A model generated the notes under the pieces. It saw only the letters and a list, made by a program, of their open reading frames with translations. It was not told where the DNA came from and searched no databases. From NCBI GenBank assembly GCA_016209225.1, contig JACQWO010000026.1:1-34365 (forward strand): a stretch of 34,365 nucleotides of DNA. Direction: 5' to 3'. The position numbers and the translations under genes are program-made. Shown one piece after another: positions 1 to 8,656 of the stretch. Source of the stretch: Desulfobacterales bacterium. GTDB lineage: Bacteria; Desulfobacterota; UBA8473. Numbering within the stretch: the stretch's first letter is position 1; each line of letters starts with the position of its first letter.

Positions 1-25
1 TAAAAAAGGTCACTTAGGAGGTTAT

Positions 26-292
26 ATGGAAGGTACCATTGTAAGTATTGCAGAAGGGAAAAAAGGTTTTAGTCGATTAATCCATAATGCTGTTGAAAAG
101 AAAGAGGAAGTCATTGTCACGAAAAGGGGGAAACCTGTAGCAGTCATTGTCCCTTATGAAGGATACCGGCATTCTAAGCGAGTAGAGGGTTATAGAAAAA
201 TTATGGAGGCAAGAGCAGCCTTTTTAAAAGTGGGTGTCTCGGCAGAGGAGATTTATAAAGACTCTAAAAGACAACTGGAGGAGAGAGATTGA
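26..292 (+). CDS. Phd/YefM-type antitoxin
   Basis: 88 residues, the usual size for a Phd/YefM antitoxin. The N-terminal half has the DNA-binding and dimerisation pattern of the family: an early short strand, a 'GFSRLIHNAVEKKEEVIVTKRGKPVAVIVP'-like layout (residues about 14-43) in which the K-R-G-K-P-V-A-V core is diagnostic. The C-terminal part is charged and helical, as expected for the toxin-neutralising tail. ATG is preceded by TAGGAGG at good spacing. The stop overlaps the start of the PIN-domain gene by 4 nt, so the two are translationally coupled. By family knowledge it should bind and inhibit the toxin and repress the shared promoter, which lies at or beyond the left edge. Confidence 0.85.
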   Translation: MEGTIVSIAEGKKGFSRLIHNAVEKKEEVIVTKRGKPVAVIVPYEGYRHSKRVEGYRKIMEARAAFLKVGVSAEEIYKDSKRQLEERD

Positions 293-717
293 AACGGGCT
301 GTCATAGACGCAAGTGTGGTTTTGAAATGGTATCTTGCAGATGAACAATACAGTGAAGAGGCATTGGGTTTGCTGGAGAAATATGTTTCAGATAGACTGG
401 ATATTCTTGCCCCATCATTGTTAGACTATGAGGTTGTTAATGGATTGGTAGTTGCGAGTCGAAGGGGAAGAATTGAAGAGGGACAACTCTTAACTGCTGT
501 CGATGGATTTGTGAGCTTAGGGATTAAACTAAAGAACCTATCCATGTTTTCCCCCCGGGTGTTACATTATTGCAAGGTTTATAATCGATCTGTATATGAT
601 GCCAGTTACTTAGCTCTTGCCGAGGATGAAGGTATTCCTTTCATTACGTTGGACCAGGGGATATATAATGCTGTGCGAAAGAATCTTCAATGGGTTAAGT
701 GGTTGGGTGATATATAG
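289..717 (+). CDS. PIN-domain toxin, VapC-like ribonuclease
   Basis: 142 residues, normal for VapC-type PIN toxins, which are Mg-dependent RNases. The four acidic metal ligands can be placed: D7 in 'IDASVVLKW', E48 in 'LLDYEVVN', D104 in 'YDASYLALA' and D122 in 'ITLDQG'. Translation starts at TTG within the TTGA overlap with the antitoxin stop; no better start is available. The Phd-type antitoxin with a PIN toxin is a known mixed pairing. The locus looks intact and active. RNA target unknown. Confidence 0.88.
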   Translation: MKRAVIDASVVLKWYLADEQYSEEALGLLEKYVSDRLDILAPSLLDYEVVNGLVVASRRGRIEEGQLLTAVDGFVSLGIKLKNLSMFSPRVLHYCKVYNRSVYDASYLALAEDEGIPFITLDQGIYNAVRKNLQWVKWLGDI

Positions 718-728
718 GATAGAAAAGT

Positions 729-2738
729 ATGTGTGGGATTTGTGGTTTTGTTAATCTGAAAAAACGGAAAGAAGCTTTTGATGAAGGGCTTCTGAAAAAG
801 ATGACATCGGTTTTGAAGCATCGGGGACCGGACGATAGTGGAATGGTTTTCCTGTCATCAAATGGAGATCGTAAACCGTTAGTCGTGAATAGTACAATTA
901 ATGATAACGAATTTCGAGTATCGCATAACGATTACCATATAGGTTTGGGGCATCAAAGGTTGAGTATAATCGATCTTTCTCCTTCCGGCCATCAACCCAT
1001 GTCTAATGAGGATGGGAAGGTATGGATTATCTACAATGGAGAGATATATAACTTTAAAGTTCTAAAGTCTGAACTCGAGGCTCGAGGACATAGGTTTAAG
1101 TCGAATTCAGATACAGAGGTTATCATACACCTTTATGAAGAAGAGGGAATAAATGGTATCCATAAGTTAAATGGTATGTTTGCCTTTGGTCTCTGGGACG
1201 GAAACAATGAAAGACTGTTTTTGGTTCGGGATAGGCTGGGAATAAAACCCCTTGTTTATTATATAGATAATAAGAAAATACTATTTGCCTCAGAGATAAA
1301 AAGTCTTCTGGAGGATCCTTCTATACCCAAAGAAATTGATTGGGAGGCCCTGAATCTATATCTAACATTTAATTATATCCCTGCTCCCTGGACTATATTC
1401 AAAGGCATCAAAAAGCTAGAACCAGGGCATTATCTGGTAATGGAAGGTGATAAATTAAGGGTTGAGCAGTATTGGGATATTCCTCACAGCTTCACTGAAA
1501 AGGATAACGAGGAAAATGCCATTGAAAAGGATACGGACTATTACAAAAAGATACTCTTTGATTTAATAGAAGATTCAGTGAAAATGAGGATGATCTCTGA
1601 TGTCCCCCTTGGCGCTTTTTTAAGCGGAGGTATTGATTCCAGCATAATCGTAGGGTTAATGGCTAGAAATTCCACCAGACCTATAAAAACCTTCTCCATA
1701 GGCTATAAAGACCTTGAACTTTTTGATGAGACTAAATATGCCCGTGAGGTGGCTCAACTTAACCACACGGAGCATTACGAATTTAAACTTACCTACAAAG
1801 ACATTCTGGATGTCTTTCCCACGGTTCTTTCTTCCTTTGATGAACCCTTTGCTGACTCCTCGGCTGTGCCTACTTTTCTAGTTTCCAGGGAAACCAGAAA
1901 GCTTGTTACTGTGGCTCTTGCAGGAGACGGTTCCGATGAGCTATTTGCTGGATACAGGATGTATCTGGGAGAATACTTTAGAAAATATTATCTTCTTCTC
2001 CCTCCTTTTTTTAGACATAAAATAATTGAACCTCTTTTGAAGGCATTACCAGACTCTCGTGATATTGAATTTCTTGAATATATCCGACGGGGTAAAAAGT
2101 TTCTGGAAGGTGCCGATAAAGATCTTTCCCAGAGGTTCCTCTCCTGGACGGAGATATTTCCTCAAGAGGAGAGGGTAAGGCTGTTAGAGAAGGTTATGGA
2201 AAGAGAAAGACTTAGTCTAAATAGAGGGGAGAGACTAATTGAAGAAGGACTCCACCATTTTCAGGGAGATGACCTAAACAGGATGCTTTATGTGGATGTT
2301 AAACATTCCCTTCCGGGAGATATGCTTACCAAAGTAGACTGGATGAGCATGAGAAATTCGCTGGAGGTTAGGGTTCCTTTTCTAGATTACCGGGTAGTAG
2401 AGGCTTCCTTTAGGATGGAAAGCAAACTGAAACTTAGGGGAAGAAGAAGAAAATACATCCTTCTGGAAACCTTCAGGGATATCCTTCCTAAAAGCCTTCA
2501 TAATCGTCCTAAGCAGGGTTTTGAGGTGCCTATAGGTAAATGGCTTAAAGGGGAACTAAGATTCCTGATTGATGAGTACCTTTCCAGAGAAAAGATCAAT
2601 CGACAGGGTATCTTTAACCCAATAGAAGTCGAAAGATTGAAACAGGATCTATTTCACAGACGATCTGATACATCCTGGAAACTCTGGAATCTTATCGTCT
2701 TCCAATACTGGTATGAAAGGCATTTCCCTCATAATTGA
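729..2738 (+). CDS. asnB: Asparagine synthase (glutamine-hydrolysing) type amidotransferase
   Basis: 669 residues. The protein begins MCGICGF, so Cys2 becomes the N-terminal nucleophile of the class II glutaminase domain (roughly residues 1-240). The synthase domain has the PP-loop 'LSGGIDSS' at about 297-304 for ATP binding, then 'LAGDGSDELFAGY' and, near the end, 'RPKQGFEVPIGKWL', all typical of AsnB. It is longer than E. coli AsnB (about 554) and fits the long AsnB homologues often encoded in exopolysaccharide and O-antigen clusters. With glycosyltransferases downstream, it may amidate a uronic acid or sugar precursor rather than make asparagine; that is inference. It starts 11 nt after the PIN gene. 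ATG decided by the Cys2 requirement. Confidence 0.92.
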   Translation: MCGICGFVNLKKRKEAFDEGLLKKMTSVLKHRGPDDSGMVFLSSNGDRKPLVVNSTINDNEFRVSHNDYHIGLGHQRLSIIDLSPSGHQPMSNEDGKVWIIYNGEIYNFKVLKSELEARGHRFKSNSDTEVIIHLYEEEGINGIHKLNGMFAFGLWDGNNERLFLVRDRLGIKPLVYYIDNKKILFASEIKSLLEDPSIPKEIDWEALNLYLTFNYIPAPWTIFKGIKKLEPGHYLVMEGDKLRVEQYWDIPHSFTEKDNEENAIEKDTDYYKKILFDLIEDSVKMRMISDVPLGAFLSGGIDSSIIVGLMARNSTRPIKTFSIGYKDLELFDETKYAREVAQLNHTEHYEFKLTYKDILDVFPTVLSSFDEPFADSSAVPTFLVSRETRKLVTVALAGDGSDELFAGYRMYLGEYFRKYYLLLPPFFRHKIIEPLLKALPDSRDIEFLEYIRRGKKFLEGADKDLSQRFLSWTEIFPQEERVRLLEKVMERERLSLNRGERLIEEGLHHFQGDDLNRMLYVDVKHSLPGDMLTKVDWMSMRNSLEVRVPFLDYRVVEASFRMESKLKLRGRRRKYILLETFRDILPKSLHNRPKQGFEVPIGKWLKGELRFLIDEYLSREKINRQGIFNPIEVERLKQDLFHRRSDTSWKLWNLIVFQYWYERHFPHN

Positions 2739-2773
2739 ATGTCTAGTAATTTCTATAACTGCTTGAAATTCCA

Positions 2774-2853
2774 AGAGAAGTCAGGAGTCATGAGTCAGAA
2801 TCCAGAAGAAAATTATTTCCATTCTGACTACTGACTTCTGAATTCTGACTTCT
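2774..2853. repeat. Intergenic inverted word repeat of AGTCAG type
   Basis: The left arm (2775-2801) is built from AGTCAGGAGTCATGAGTCAG words. The right arm (2821-2852) carries the same words in reverse complement (CTGACTACTGACTTCTG and onward). The arms differ in number of words, and about 20 AT-rich bases separate them. The arms could fold into an imperfect hairpin in the 159-nt gap between asnB and the first glycosyltransferase. No coding capacity is seen. Similar six-base-word inverted arrays occur elsewhere in this window with other words. Confidence 0.75.
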
Positions 2854-2880
2854 CAAGTTTGTTGCGAAGCAACTAACTTG
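2854..2880. other. Short stem-loop upstream of glycosyltransferase gene
   Basis: CAAGTTTGTTGC and GCAACTAACTTG form a 12-bp stem with one T-T mismatch and a GAA triloop. No T-run follows on either strand, so it is not a classic intrinsic terminator. It sits 17 nt before the next start codon and could affect translation or mRNA stability of the following gene, which lacks a strong Shine-Dalgarno. Confidence 0.6.
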
Positions 2881-2897
2881 TATGCAGGGTTTCTTAG

Positions 2898-4106
2898 ATG
2901 AATATTCTCATGGTTGCTGATGTTTCCATAAAGAATGTGATTGGGGGGGCTCCCAGGGTCCTCCATGAAGAAAGTAAGAGACTGAAGCAAAGAGGACACA
3001 ATGTATGGGTCTTAACCAGACAGGTTCCAAACTCAGATTTGACCGAAAACATTATAGAAGGGGTTAAGGAATTACGATATAGAATTGTCGGAAGTAATCC
3101 ACTTGTATATATTCTATCCTCCTTTTTTAATTCCAGGAGATTATTTGAGGAAATAGTTAGAGGCAAATGTTTTGATGTGATGAATTTTCACCAGCCTTTT
3201 TCGGCATTGGGAGTAAATTTATCAAGAAAGAGCAAAGGCATAAAAAAGGTATATACCTTCCATTCTCCTGCCTTTAAAGAGTATGAAACTCGCAATAAAC
3301 CGACATCTACCACCTTGGGAAGGTGGTATTATAAGTTGAATTCCTATTTCAGGAAAAGAATAGAAAGACATAGTTTAAAGAAATGTGTGAAGATCAGGAC
3401 ACTAAGTGAGTATATGAAAAGAGAGCTTTTAAGTTGCCATGGTGTTGCTGATGAAAAGGTTATTGTAATCCCCGGTGGTGTGGACACTGATCGTTTCACA
3501 CCTTCATCCGATAGATTAAAACTGAAAAAGGAGCTAAGGGTGCCCATTGAAAAAACTTTGCTTTTATCTGTTCGCAATCTTGTTCCAAGGATGGGGCTTG
3601 AAAATCTTATTTATGCTATGGCGGATGTTGTTAAGAAAACAAGAAATGTTTATCTGATTTTTGGAGGGGAAGGGGCTTTAGAAGAAAGACTAAAGGGATT
3701 GGTTGAACAATTAGGGCTAGGTTTATTTGTTCGATTTGAGGGCTTTATCCCAGAAAATAAGTTACCATTCTATTATCAAGCAGCAGACCTCTTTGTTTTA
3801 CCTACCAAGATGCTGGAAGGTTTTGGTTTAGTAACTGTTGAGTCTCTTTCTTGTGGCACACCGGTACTGGGAACGCCTATAGGAGGAACAAAGGAAATTC
3901 TAGCGGGGTTAGATACCAGGCTTTTATTTGAAGGGACAGAACCCAGAGATATTTCTGAAAGGATTCTTTATTTCTTGAATCGGCAATCTGAACTCGAGGA
4001 TTTGAGAGATAAATGCAGACAGTTTGCTGTAGACAACTATTCCTGGGATGATGTAGTTCAAAGACTTGAGAAGGTCTTTGAAAAGATTGCTCAGCAAAAA
4101 ACTTAG
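2898..4106 (+). CDS. GT4-family glycosyltransferase (GT-B fold)
   Basis: 402 residues, normal for GT4. The N-terminal Rossmann half opens 'MNILMVADVS...GGAPRVLHEESKRLKQRGHNVWVLT', the usual acceptor-side glycine loop and helix. The C-terminal half has the donor-binding EX7E motif 'EGFGLVTVE' followed by 'SLSCGTPVLGTPIGGTKEIL', and 'VIPGGVDTDRF' links the halves. It should transfer a sugar from an NDP-sugar to a lipid-linked or polysaccharide acceptor on the cytoplasmic face of the membrane; donor and acceptor cannot be read from sequence. A run of seven G (2943-2949) lies in codons 16-18. It forms a + strand run with the next genes. Confidence 0.9.
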   Translation: MNILMVADVSIKNVIGGAPRVLHEESKRLKQRGHNVWVLTRQVPNSDLTENIIEGVKELRYRIVGSNPLVYILSSFFNSRRLFEEIVRGKCFDVMNFHQPFSALGVNLSRKSKGIKKVYTFHSPAFKEYETRNKPTSTTLGRWYYKLNSYFRKRIERHSLKKCVKIRTLSEYMKRELLSCHGVADEKVIVIPGGVDTDRFTPSSDRLKLKKELRVPIEKTLLLSVRNLVPRMGLENLIYAMADVVKKTRNVYLIFGGEGALEERLKGLVEQLGLGLFVRFEGFIPENKLPFYYQAADLFVLPTKMLEGFGLVTVESLSCGTPVLGTPIGGTKEILAGLDTRLLFEGTEPRDISERILYFLNRQSELEDLRDKCRQFAVDNYSWDDVVQRLEKVFEKIAQQKT

Positions 4107-4152
4107 ATTTTCAAAAATCCACATGATCTACTAACTATAGACAGGAAAAAGA

Positions 4153-5346
4153 TTGGAGAAGGTTAAAGTCTTACATGTCATTACCAGATTGGATAAAGGA
4201 GGGTCTGCCGAGAATACTCTACTCACCACCTTGGGACTGAATAATAATAAGTATGATGTGGTATTGATAAAAGGCCTTTCCATTGAATCGGATATGAGTG
4301 TTGAGGAAAGGACATATGTAGATGAAGGATTAAAGCAAGCTGAGCTTAAGGGTGTGAAGCTGATTACAGTTCCCTCTCTAATCCGACGGATGAATCCTAT
4401 TTTAGATATACAAGCCCTTTTTCGCCTGTACAGGCTTTTCCTGCAGGAAAAGCCTGCTATTATACACACTCACACATCAAAGGCGGGGATACTTGGTCGC
4501 TGGGCTTCCTTCTTTGCAAGGGTTGCCATAGTTGTACATACCCCTCATGGTCACATCTTTTATGGCTACTACGGAAAGATTAAAACAAAGTTATTCATAC
4601 TTCTTGAGAAATTGACGGCTTCGCTAACGGACAAGATTATAACTTTAACAAGGAAGGAGAGGGAGGAACATATTCAATTCAATATATCAAAGCCTCACAA
4701 ATTTGTAGTAATACATAGTGGAGTACCTCTGGAAAATTTCTCTAAAAATTTAGACAATGCTGATGAATTAAAGAAAAGCTTAGGGATACCTATAACAGAT
4801 TTAATAGTTGGTACGGTAGGGAGGCTGGTTGAGATAAAAGGGCACAGATATCTTCTAGATGCCGCACGTTTGGTCTTGAATAAGGTACCGAACGTGACTT
4901 TTTTATTAATCGGAGATGGCCATCTTATGACCGAATTAATCAGTCATGCCTCTGCCCTGGGAATCAAAAATAAAGTTATTTTTGCTGGATGGAGAGGTGA
5001 TGTCCCTCAACTAATAGATATGTTCGATATATTTGTATTGCCTTCTCTAAACGAGGGGATGGGAAGGGTTCTTGTAGAGGCTATGGCTATGGGGAAACCC
5101 ATTGTGGCTTCAGATATTGGTGGTATTCCGGACATTGTAAAAGATAGGTCTAATGGCATATTATTTCCCCCAAGAGATGTGGATGCTATGGCAGAGGCGA
5201 TCATAAAGCTGCTTTTGGATAGAGAGTTGGCAAGGAAGATGGGAAAAGAAGGAAAAAAACTGGCTTATCCTGCTTATGATGCCAGTGTTATGCTAAGGAA
5301 GATTGAAGGATTGTATGAAGAGTTATTGCAGAAGAAAAAAGTATAA
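4153..5346 (+). CDS. GT4-family glycosyltransferase
   Basis: 397 residues. The N-terminus reads 'VKVLHVITRLDKGGSAENTLLTTLGL', a GT4 acceptor loop, followed by 'IHTHTSKAGILGRWASFFARV', typical of O-antigen and capsule GT4 enzymes. The donor site has 'VGTVGRLVEIKGHRYLLDAA' and EX7E as 'EGMGRVLVE', then 'AMGKPIVASDIGGIPDIV'. The start is TTG with AGGAAAAAGA just upstream; no ATG precedes the first strand in frame. It lies 46 nt after the previous GT4 and is presumably in the same transcript. Substrates unknown. Confidence 0.9.
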   Translation: MEKVKVLHVITRLDKGGSAENTLLTTLGLNNNKYDVVLIKGLSIESDMSVEERTYVDEGLKQAELKGVKLITVPSLIRRMNPILDIQALFRLYRLFLQEKPAIIHTHTSKAGILGRWASFFARVAIVVHTPHGHIFYGYYGKIKTKLFILLEKLTASLTDKIITLTRKEREEHIQFNISKPHKFVVIHSGVPLENFSKNLDNADELKKSLGIPITDLIVGTVGRLVEIKGHRYLLDAARLVLNKVPNVTFLLIGDGHLMTELISHASALGIKNKVIFAGWRGDVPQLIDMFDIFVLPSLNEGMGRVLVEAMAMGKPIVASDIGGIPDIVKDRSNGILFPPRDVDAMAEAIIKLLLDRELARKMGKEGKKLAYPAYDASVMLRKIEGLYEELLQKKKV

Positions 5347-5377
5347 CATATTGGTTTATGGGAAGGATGATTTACTT

Positions 5378-6826
5378 ATGAGATTGAAACTGTATTTGAT
5401 GTTATATCTAATTTTCTGCATTTTATCTTCTCCCATTGCTTATGCAAATGACTATATTCAAATCCCTGGATTAATAGATCTGCGTTCAACATTCAGCGAT
5501 GGTAGTTATTCCATTGAAGAACTGGTTAATATGGCAAAAAATAGAGGTCTTGGGGTTGTAATATTTACTGATCATGACCGTGTGGAAATGGAGTACGGTT
5601 TATTTCCATTTCGACATATTATAAAAAAGAGGGTTGAAAGACCCTCTGCATTGAAGATAGGGGCGGAAAATTATCTCAACACAATTAAGAATGTGGGATA
5701 TAAATATCCAAAAATGATCTTGATTCCCGGAGTAGAGTCAGCCCCCTTTTATTATTGGACAGGGAGCATAATTAAAGGTAATCTAACTGCCCATAATTGG
5801 GAGAAGCATATACTGATTATAGGATTGGAAAAACCTGAAGATTATAAAAATTTACCCATCCTAAGTGGTGGGTTTTCAACTAAATACGTAAGTCAGTTCC
5901 TACCTGCCACTCTGCTATTTATCGTTTCTGTACTTTTTAGCATATTTTTGATACGTAAGCGAGGAATCTACAGGAAGATTGGAATTATAGTATTCATTTT
6001 AAGCCTTCTATTGATTATAAACTATCATCCTTTTAAAAGCTCTATGTTTGATCAGTACCATGGAGATCAAGGAATCTTGCCCTATCAAGAGCTTATAGAC
6101 TATGTTAATGAAAAGGGAGGCATGACCTTTTGGTCTCATCCTGAAAGCAAATCCGGCATAGATAAAAAAGGACGGATATATGTTAATACTCCACCCCATC
6201 CTGATGATCTGGTCAAAGCAATGGGATATACTGGTTTTGCAGCACTATATGGCGACAACATAACAGTAACAGAACCATACGGGCAGTGGGATACAGTTTT
6301 ACAGGAATACTGCTTAGGAAAAAGGGCTAAACCTGTTTGGGGAATCTCTGCAGCAGATTATCACTCTGAGGCAGGGGGTAAATTGGGTGAATTCCCAACG
6401 ATCTTTATGGTTAAAGAAAAAACTAAAGAGGAAGTCCTTTACGCCTTAAAAAACGGAAGGATGTATGCCTATCAAGGGAGCATTGATTATAGGTTATCCC
6501 TTGATGAATTTACCGTATCTGATCCCTCAACCCATTCCCATGCTACAGTGGGAGAGGAAATCTCCGCAAAAGGCACTCCAATATTAGAAATAAAACTCTC
6601 ATCTTCAGATAAAAAAAATTACAGGATACAAGGCAGGATCATCCGCTCCGGCAAATTGATTGATACGTTTTCAGGGACAACACCGCTGGAATATACCTAT
6701 AGAGACAACTATTTTAATCCCAACGAGAAAATATATTACAGAATAGATGTAAAAGGGCCGGGTATGTTGGTGTCCAATCCGATTTTCGTCAGGTTTATTG
6801 GGGAAGGGAAGGAGGGTAGTCTGTGA
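5378..6826 (+). CDS. Membrane-anchored PHP-domain protein with degenerate first metal motif
   Basis: The open frame extends upstream to 5303, but ATG at 5378 is the better start: it follows GGAAGGA and opens a clear signal peptide (MRLKLYLMLYLIFCILSSPIAYA). About 482 residues. PHP landmarks follow: 'FSDGSYSIEELVNMAKNRG', 'FTDHDR', 'PGVESA', 'WSHPES', and 'SAADYHSEAGG'. The usual HxH at the start of the PHP fold is replaced by D-L-R, so metal binding is probably altered. Two adjacent hydrophobic segments ('FLPATLLFIVSVLFSIFLI', 'IGIIVFILSLLLII') sit between the second and third metal motifs, an unusual place. The C-terminus is beta-rich. The 3' end overlaps the WbqC-like gene. A surface-polysaccharide role is inferred from location only. 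Confidence 0.75.
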   Translation: MRLKLYLMLYLIFCILSSPIAYANDYIQIPGLIDLRSTFSDGSYSIEELVNMAKNRGLGVVIFTDHDRVEMEYGLFPFRHIIKKRVERPSALKIGAENYLNTIKNVGYKYPKMILIPGVESAPFYYWTGSIIKGNLTAHNWEKHILIIGLEKPEDYKNLPILSGGFSTKYVSQFLPATLLFIVSVLFSIFLIRKRGIYRKIGIIVFILSLLLIINYHPFKSSMFDQYHGDQGILPYQELIDYVNEKGGMTFWSHPESKSGIDKKGRIYVNTPPHPDDLVKAMGYTGFAALYGDNITVTEPYGQWDTVLQEYCLGKRAKPVWGISAADYHSEAGGKLGEFPTIFMVKEKTKEEVLYALKNGRMYAYQGSIDYRLSLDEFTVSDPSTHSHATVGEEISAKGTPILEIKLSSSDKKNYRIQGRIIRSGKLIDTFSGTTPLEYTYRDNYFNPNEKIYYRIDVKGPGMLVSNPIFVRFIGEGKEGSL

Positions 6827-7503
6827 TTGTAGCCATCCATCAACCCCAATACTTGCCATGGCTAGGATATTTTGATAAAATGGAACAAACGGACATTTTT
6901 GTTGTTCTGGACAATGTGCAATATAAAAAGAACGAGTGGCAAAACCGGAATCGCATAAAGACAGCTAATGGATGGCAATGGCTAACGGTGCCTGTACAGT
7001 ACAAATTTCCAGAAAGGATTGACCAGGTAAAGATAAACAATAGAATAGACTGGAACAGAAAACATCTAAATGCTATCGTCATTAATTATGGAAGATCTTT
7101 GTACTTTAACAAGTATCGATCTTTCTTTGAGGGTGTTTATTCACAGGAGTGGGAATACCTGGTTGATATAAATGTTTGTTTAATCAACTTTCTCATAAAA
7201 GCCCTTGGTATCAATACAGAAACATTAATGGCTTCAAAACTCCGATTAAGAGAAGATCCAACGGATAGACTAATTGATATATGTAAGGAAGTAGGAGCAG
7301 ATACTTATCTTGCAGGTAAAGATGGAAGGAACTACATGGATATTGAAAAATTTGAAAAAGAGAATATTAAGGTTATCTTTCAAGATTTTCAACACCCTAT
7401 TTACAATCAACTCTTCGGGGAGTTTGAATCTTACATGTCTGTTATAGATATCCTTTTTAATTGTGGAGAGGATAGTCTCAGGATTCTGAGAGGTGATCAA
7501 TGA
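6823..7503 (+). CDS. WbqC-like family protein
   Basis: 226 residues, the normal length for the WbqC-like family (named from O-antigen clusters). The signature 'IHQPQYLPWLGYFDKM' at the N-terminus, 'DNVQYKKNEWQNRNRIK' and 'WLTVPV' are characteristic. Biochemical role is not settled in general; members are thought to take part in synthesis of modified surface sugars or related amino-group chemistry. The GTG start overlaps the previous stop (GTGA), and the stop overlaps the PIG-L gene start (ATGA), so three genes are translationally coupled. Confidence 0.88.
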   Translation: MIVAIHQPQYLPWLGYFDKMEQTDIFVVLDNVQYKKNEWQNRNRIKTANGWQWLTVPVQYKFPERIDQVKINNRIDWNRKHLNAIVINYGRSLYFNKYRSFFEGVYSQEWEYLVDINVCLINFLIKALGINTETLMASKLRLREDPTDRLIDICKEVGADTYLAGKDGRNYMDIEKFEKENIKVIFQDFQHPIYNQLFGEFESYMSVIDILFNCGEDSLRILRGDQ

Positions 7504-8114
7504 ACATATTGGCCATAGGCGCCCATCCAGATGATATTGAATTCGGCTGTGGTGGGTCTTTAATAAAGTACAAAGAGAAGGGAGAAAATGTCTTCCTTAT
7601 GGTTCTGACAGATGGTGAATTGGGTGGAGACAGAGAAGTGAGACGGCATGAACAGAAGGAATCTTTGAAGATTCTACAGGCAAAAGAGCTTTTCTGGGGT
7701 GGATATAGTGATACCAGGCTACTGTTAGATCAAAAACTAATCTTTAATATTGAAAATGTGTTGCATAAGGTAAAACCTGATTTCATCTTTGTTAATTACT
7801 TTGATGATACCCATCAAGATCACCGTAATTTAGCAAAAGCTACTATCTCAGCTACCAGATATGTCAAAAATGTACTCTTTTATGAGGGTCCCACTACTCA
7901 AAATTTTTCTCCAAATGTATTTATTGATATCAATGAGGTCTTAAACGATAAGATTGCTTTGCTGAAAGCCCATGGATCACAAGTAATGAAAACAAATATA
8001 GAAGACTTATCCATCCTTGAAATCGCAAAATCTTCTGCAAATTTTAGAGGCATTCAGGGACGAGTAAAGTATGCAGAGGGGTTTGTATCCTTACGTTTGT
8101 TTATAAATGTTTAA
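7500..8114 (+). CDS. PIG-L/LmbE-family deacetylase
   Basis: 204 residues. It has the zinc site of the family: 'AHPDDIEFGCGG' at the N-terminus (H, D, D) and 'DTHQDHR' in the second half, with 'LTDGELGG' and 'RRHEQKESLKIL' between. PIG-L proteins remove N-acetyl groups from GlcNAc-type sugars or related amides. Overlap with the WbqC-like gene and position in a glycosyltransferase run point to deacetylation of a sugar or sugar-linked acyl group in surface polysaccharide assembly; the substrate is inferred. The stop codon is directly followed by the ATG of the PilZ gene. Confidence 0.9.
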   Translation: MNILAIGAHPDDIEFGCGGSLIKYKEKGENVFLMVLTDGELGGDREVRRHEQKESLKILQAKELFWGGYSDTRLLLDQKLIFNIENVLHKVKPDFIFVNYFDDTHQDHRNLAKATISATRYVKNVLFYEGPTTQNFSPNVFIDINEVLNDKIALLKAHGSQVMKTNIEDLSILEIAKSSANFRGIQGRVKYAEGFVSLRLFINV

Positions 8115-8603
8115 ATGAGAGGAAAATATAAAGTGGGGAAAAAATTGAAATACGAAAGAATTAACAACAAACGTAAGTGTGCAAGAATGAATACTGCCCT
8201 AGACACAAGATTTGTAATAATTAGCCAAGATATTGATGGAGATATTTTTTCAAGAACGATGCAGGCTAAAACAAAGAGCATTTCAATCAGTGGAGTCTCT
8301 TTAGGAACCAATACAGTGCAGGTTGAGGGACTTCACATATGTTCCTCTATATCAGGTATGGCCAAAAACAAACTAAAGTTAGAGATTGATTTACCGTCCA
8401 ACTACAAAACCATAACCCCTATAGGAGAAGTTTGTTGGTATGATCTTACACCTGAAAGTGAGGAATACCTCTATAATGTAGGTGTATATTTTATAGAACT
8501 AACTGAAGAGGATAGCGAGGTTTTGAAGAAATTTATAACTACAGAAAGAAAAAAGACTAAAACATCCATTAGTTCTCTTCGTAAGCGGTTTAAACGAGAC
8601 TAA
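8115..8603 (+). CDS. PilZ-domain protein (probable c-di-GMP receptor)
   Basis: 162 residues, a single PilZ domain. The RxxxR motif is R20-K-C-A-R24, and the second motif reads S-I-S-I-S-G, close to the consensus (D/N)xSxxG but with S for D/N. 'GEVCWYD...YNVGVYFIELTEEDSEVLKKFI' is the typical PilZ C-terminal strand and helix. The start is uncertain: ATG at 8115 abuts the previous stop without a Shine-Dalgarno, while GTG at 8133 follows GAGAGGA and TTG at 8145 follows GTGGGG. All three keep the RxxxR motif. Placed between a polysaccharide cluster and an AAA+ unfoldase-like gene, it may link c-di-GMP to one or the other. Confidence 0.8.
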   Translation: MRGKYKVGKKLKYERINNKRKCARMNTALDTRFVIISQDIDGDIFSRTMQAKTKSISISGVSLGTNTVQVEGLHICSSISGMAKNKLKLEIDLPSNYKTITPIGEVCWYDLTPESEEYLYNVGVYFIELTEEDSEVLKKFITTERKKTKTSISSLRKRFKRD

Positions 8604-8656
8604 CTTGTTCTTATCTTACTCTCATAAAGCAATCAAAACACAGTGTAGGTAATGCG

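Noticed and set aside
2774-2853. CRISPR array
   Set aside because: Short words in opposed arms without regular spacers; no cas genes in the window.
5303-5377. Longer start of the membrane PHP protein
   Set aside because: It overlaps the preceding GT4 gene and would bury the signal peptide; ATG 5378 has its own ribosome-binding site.
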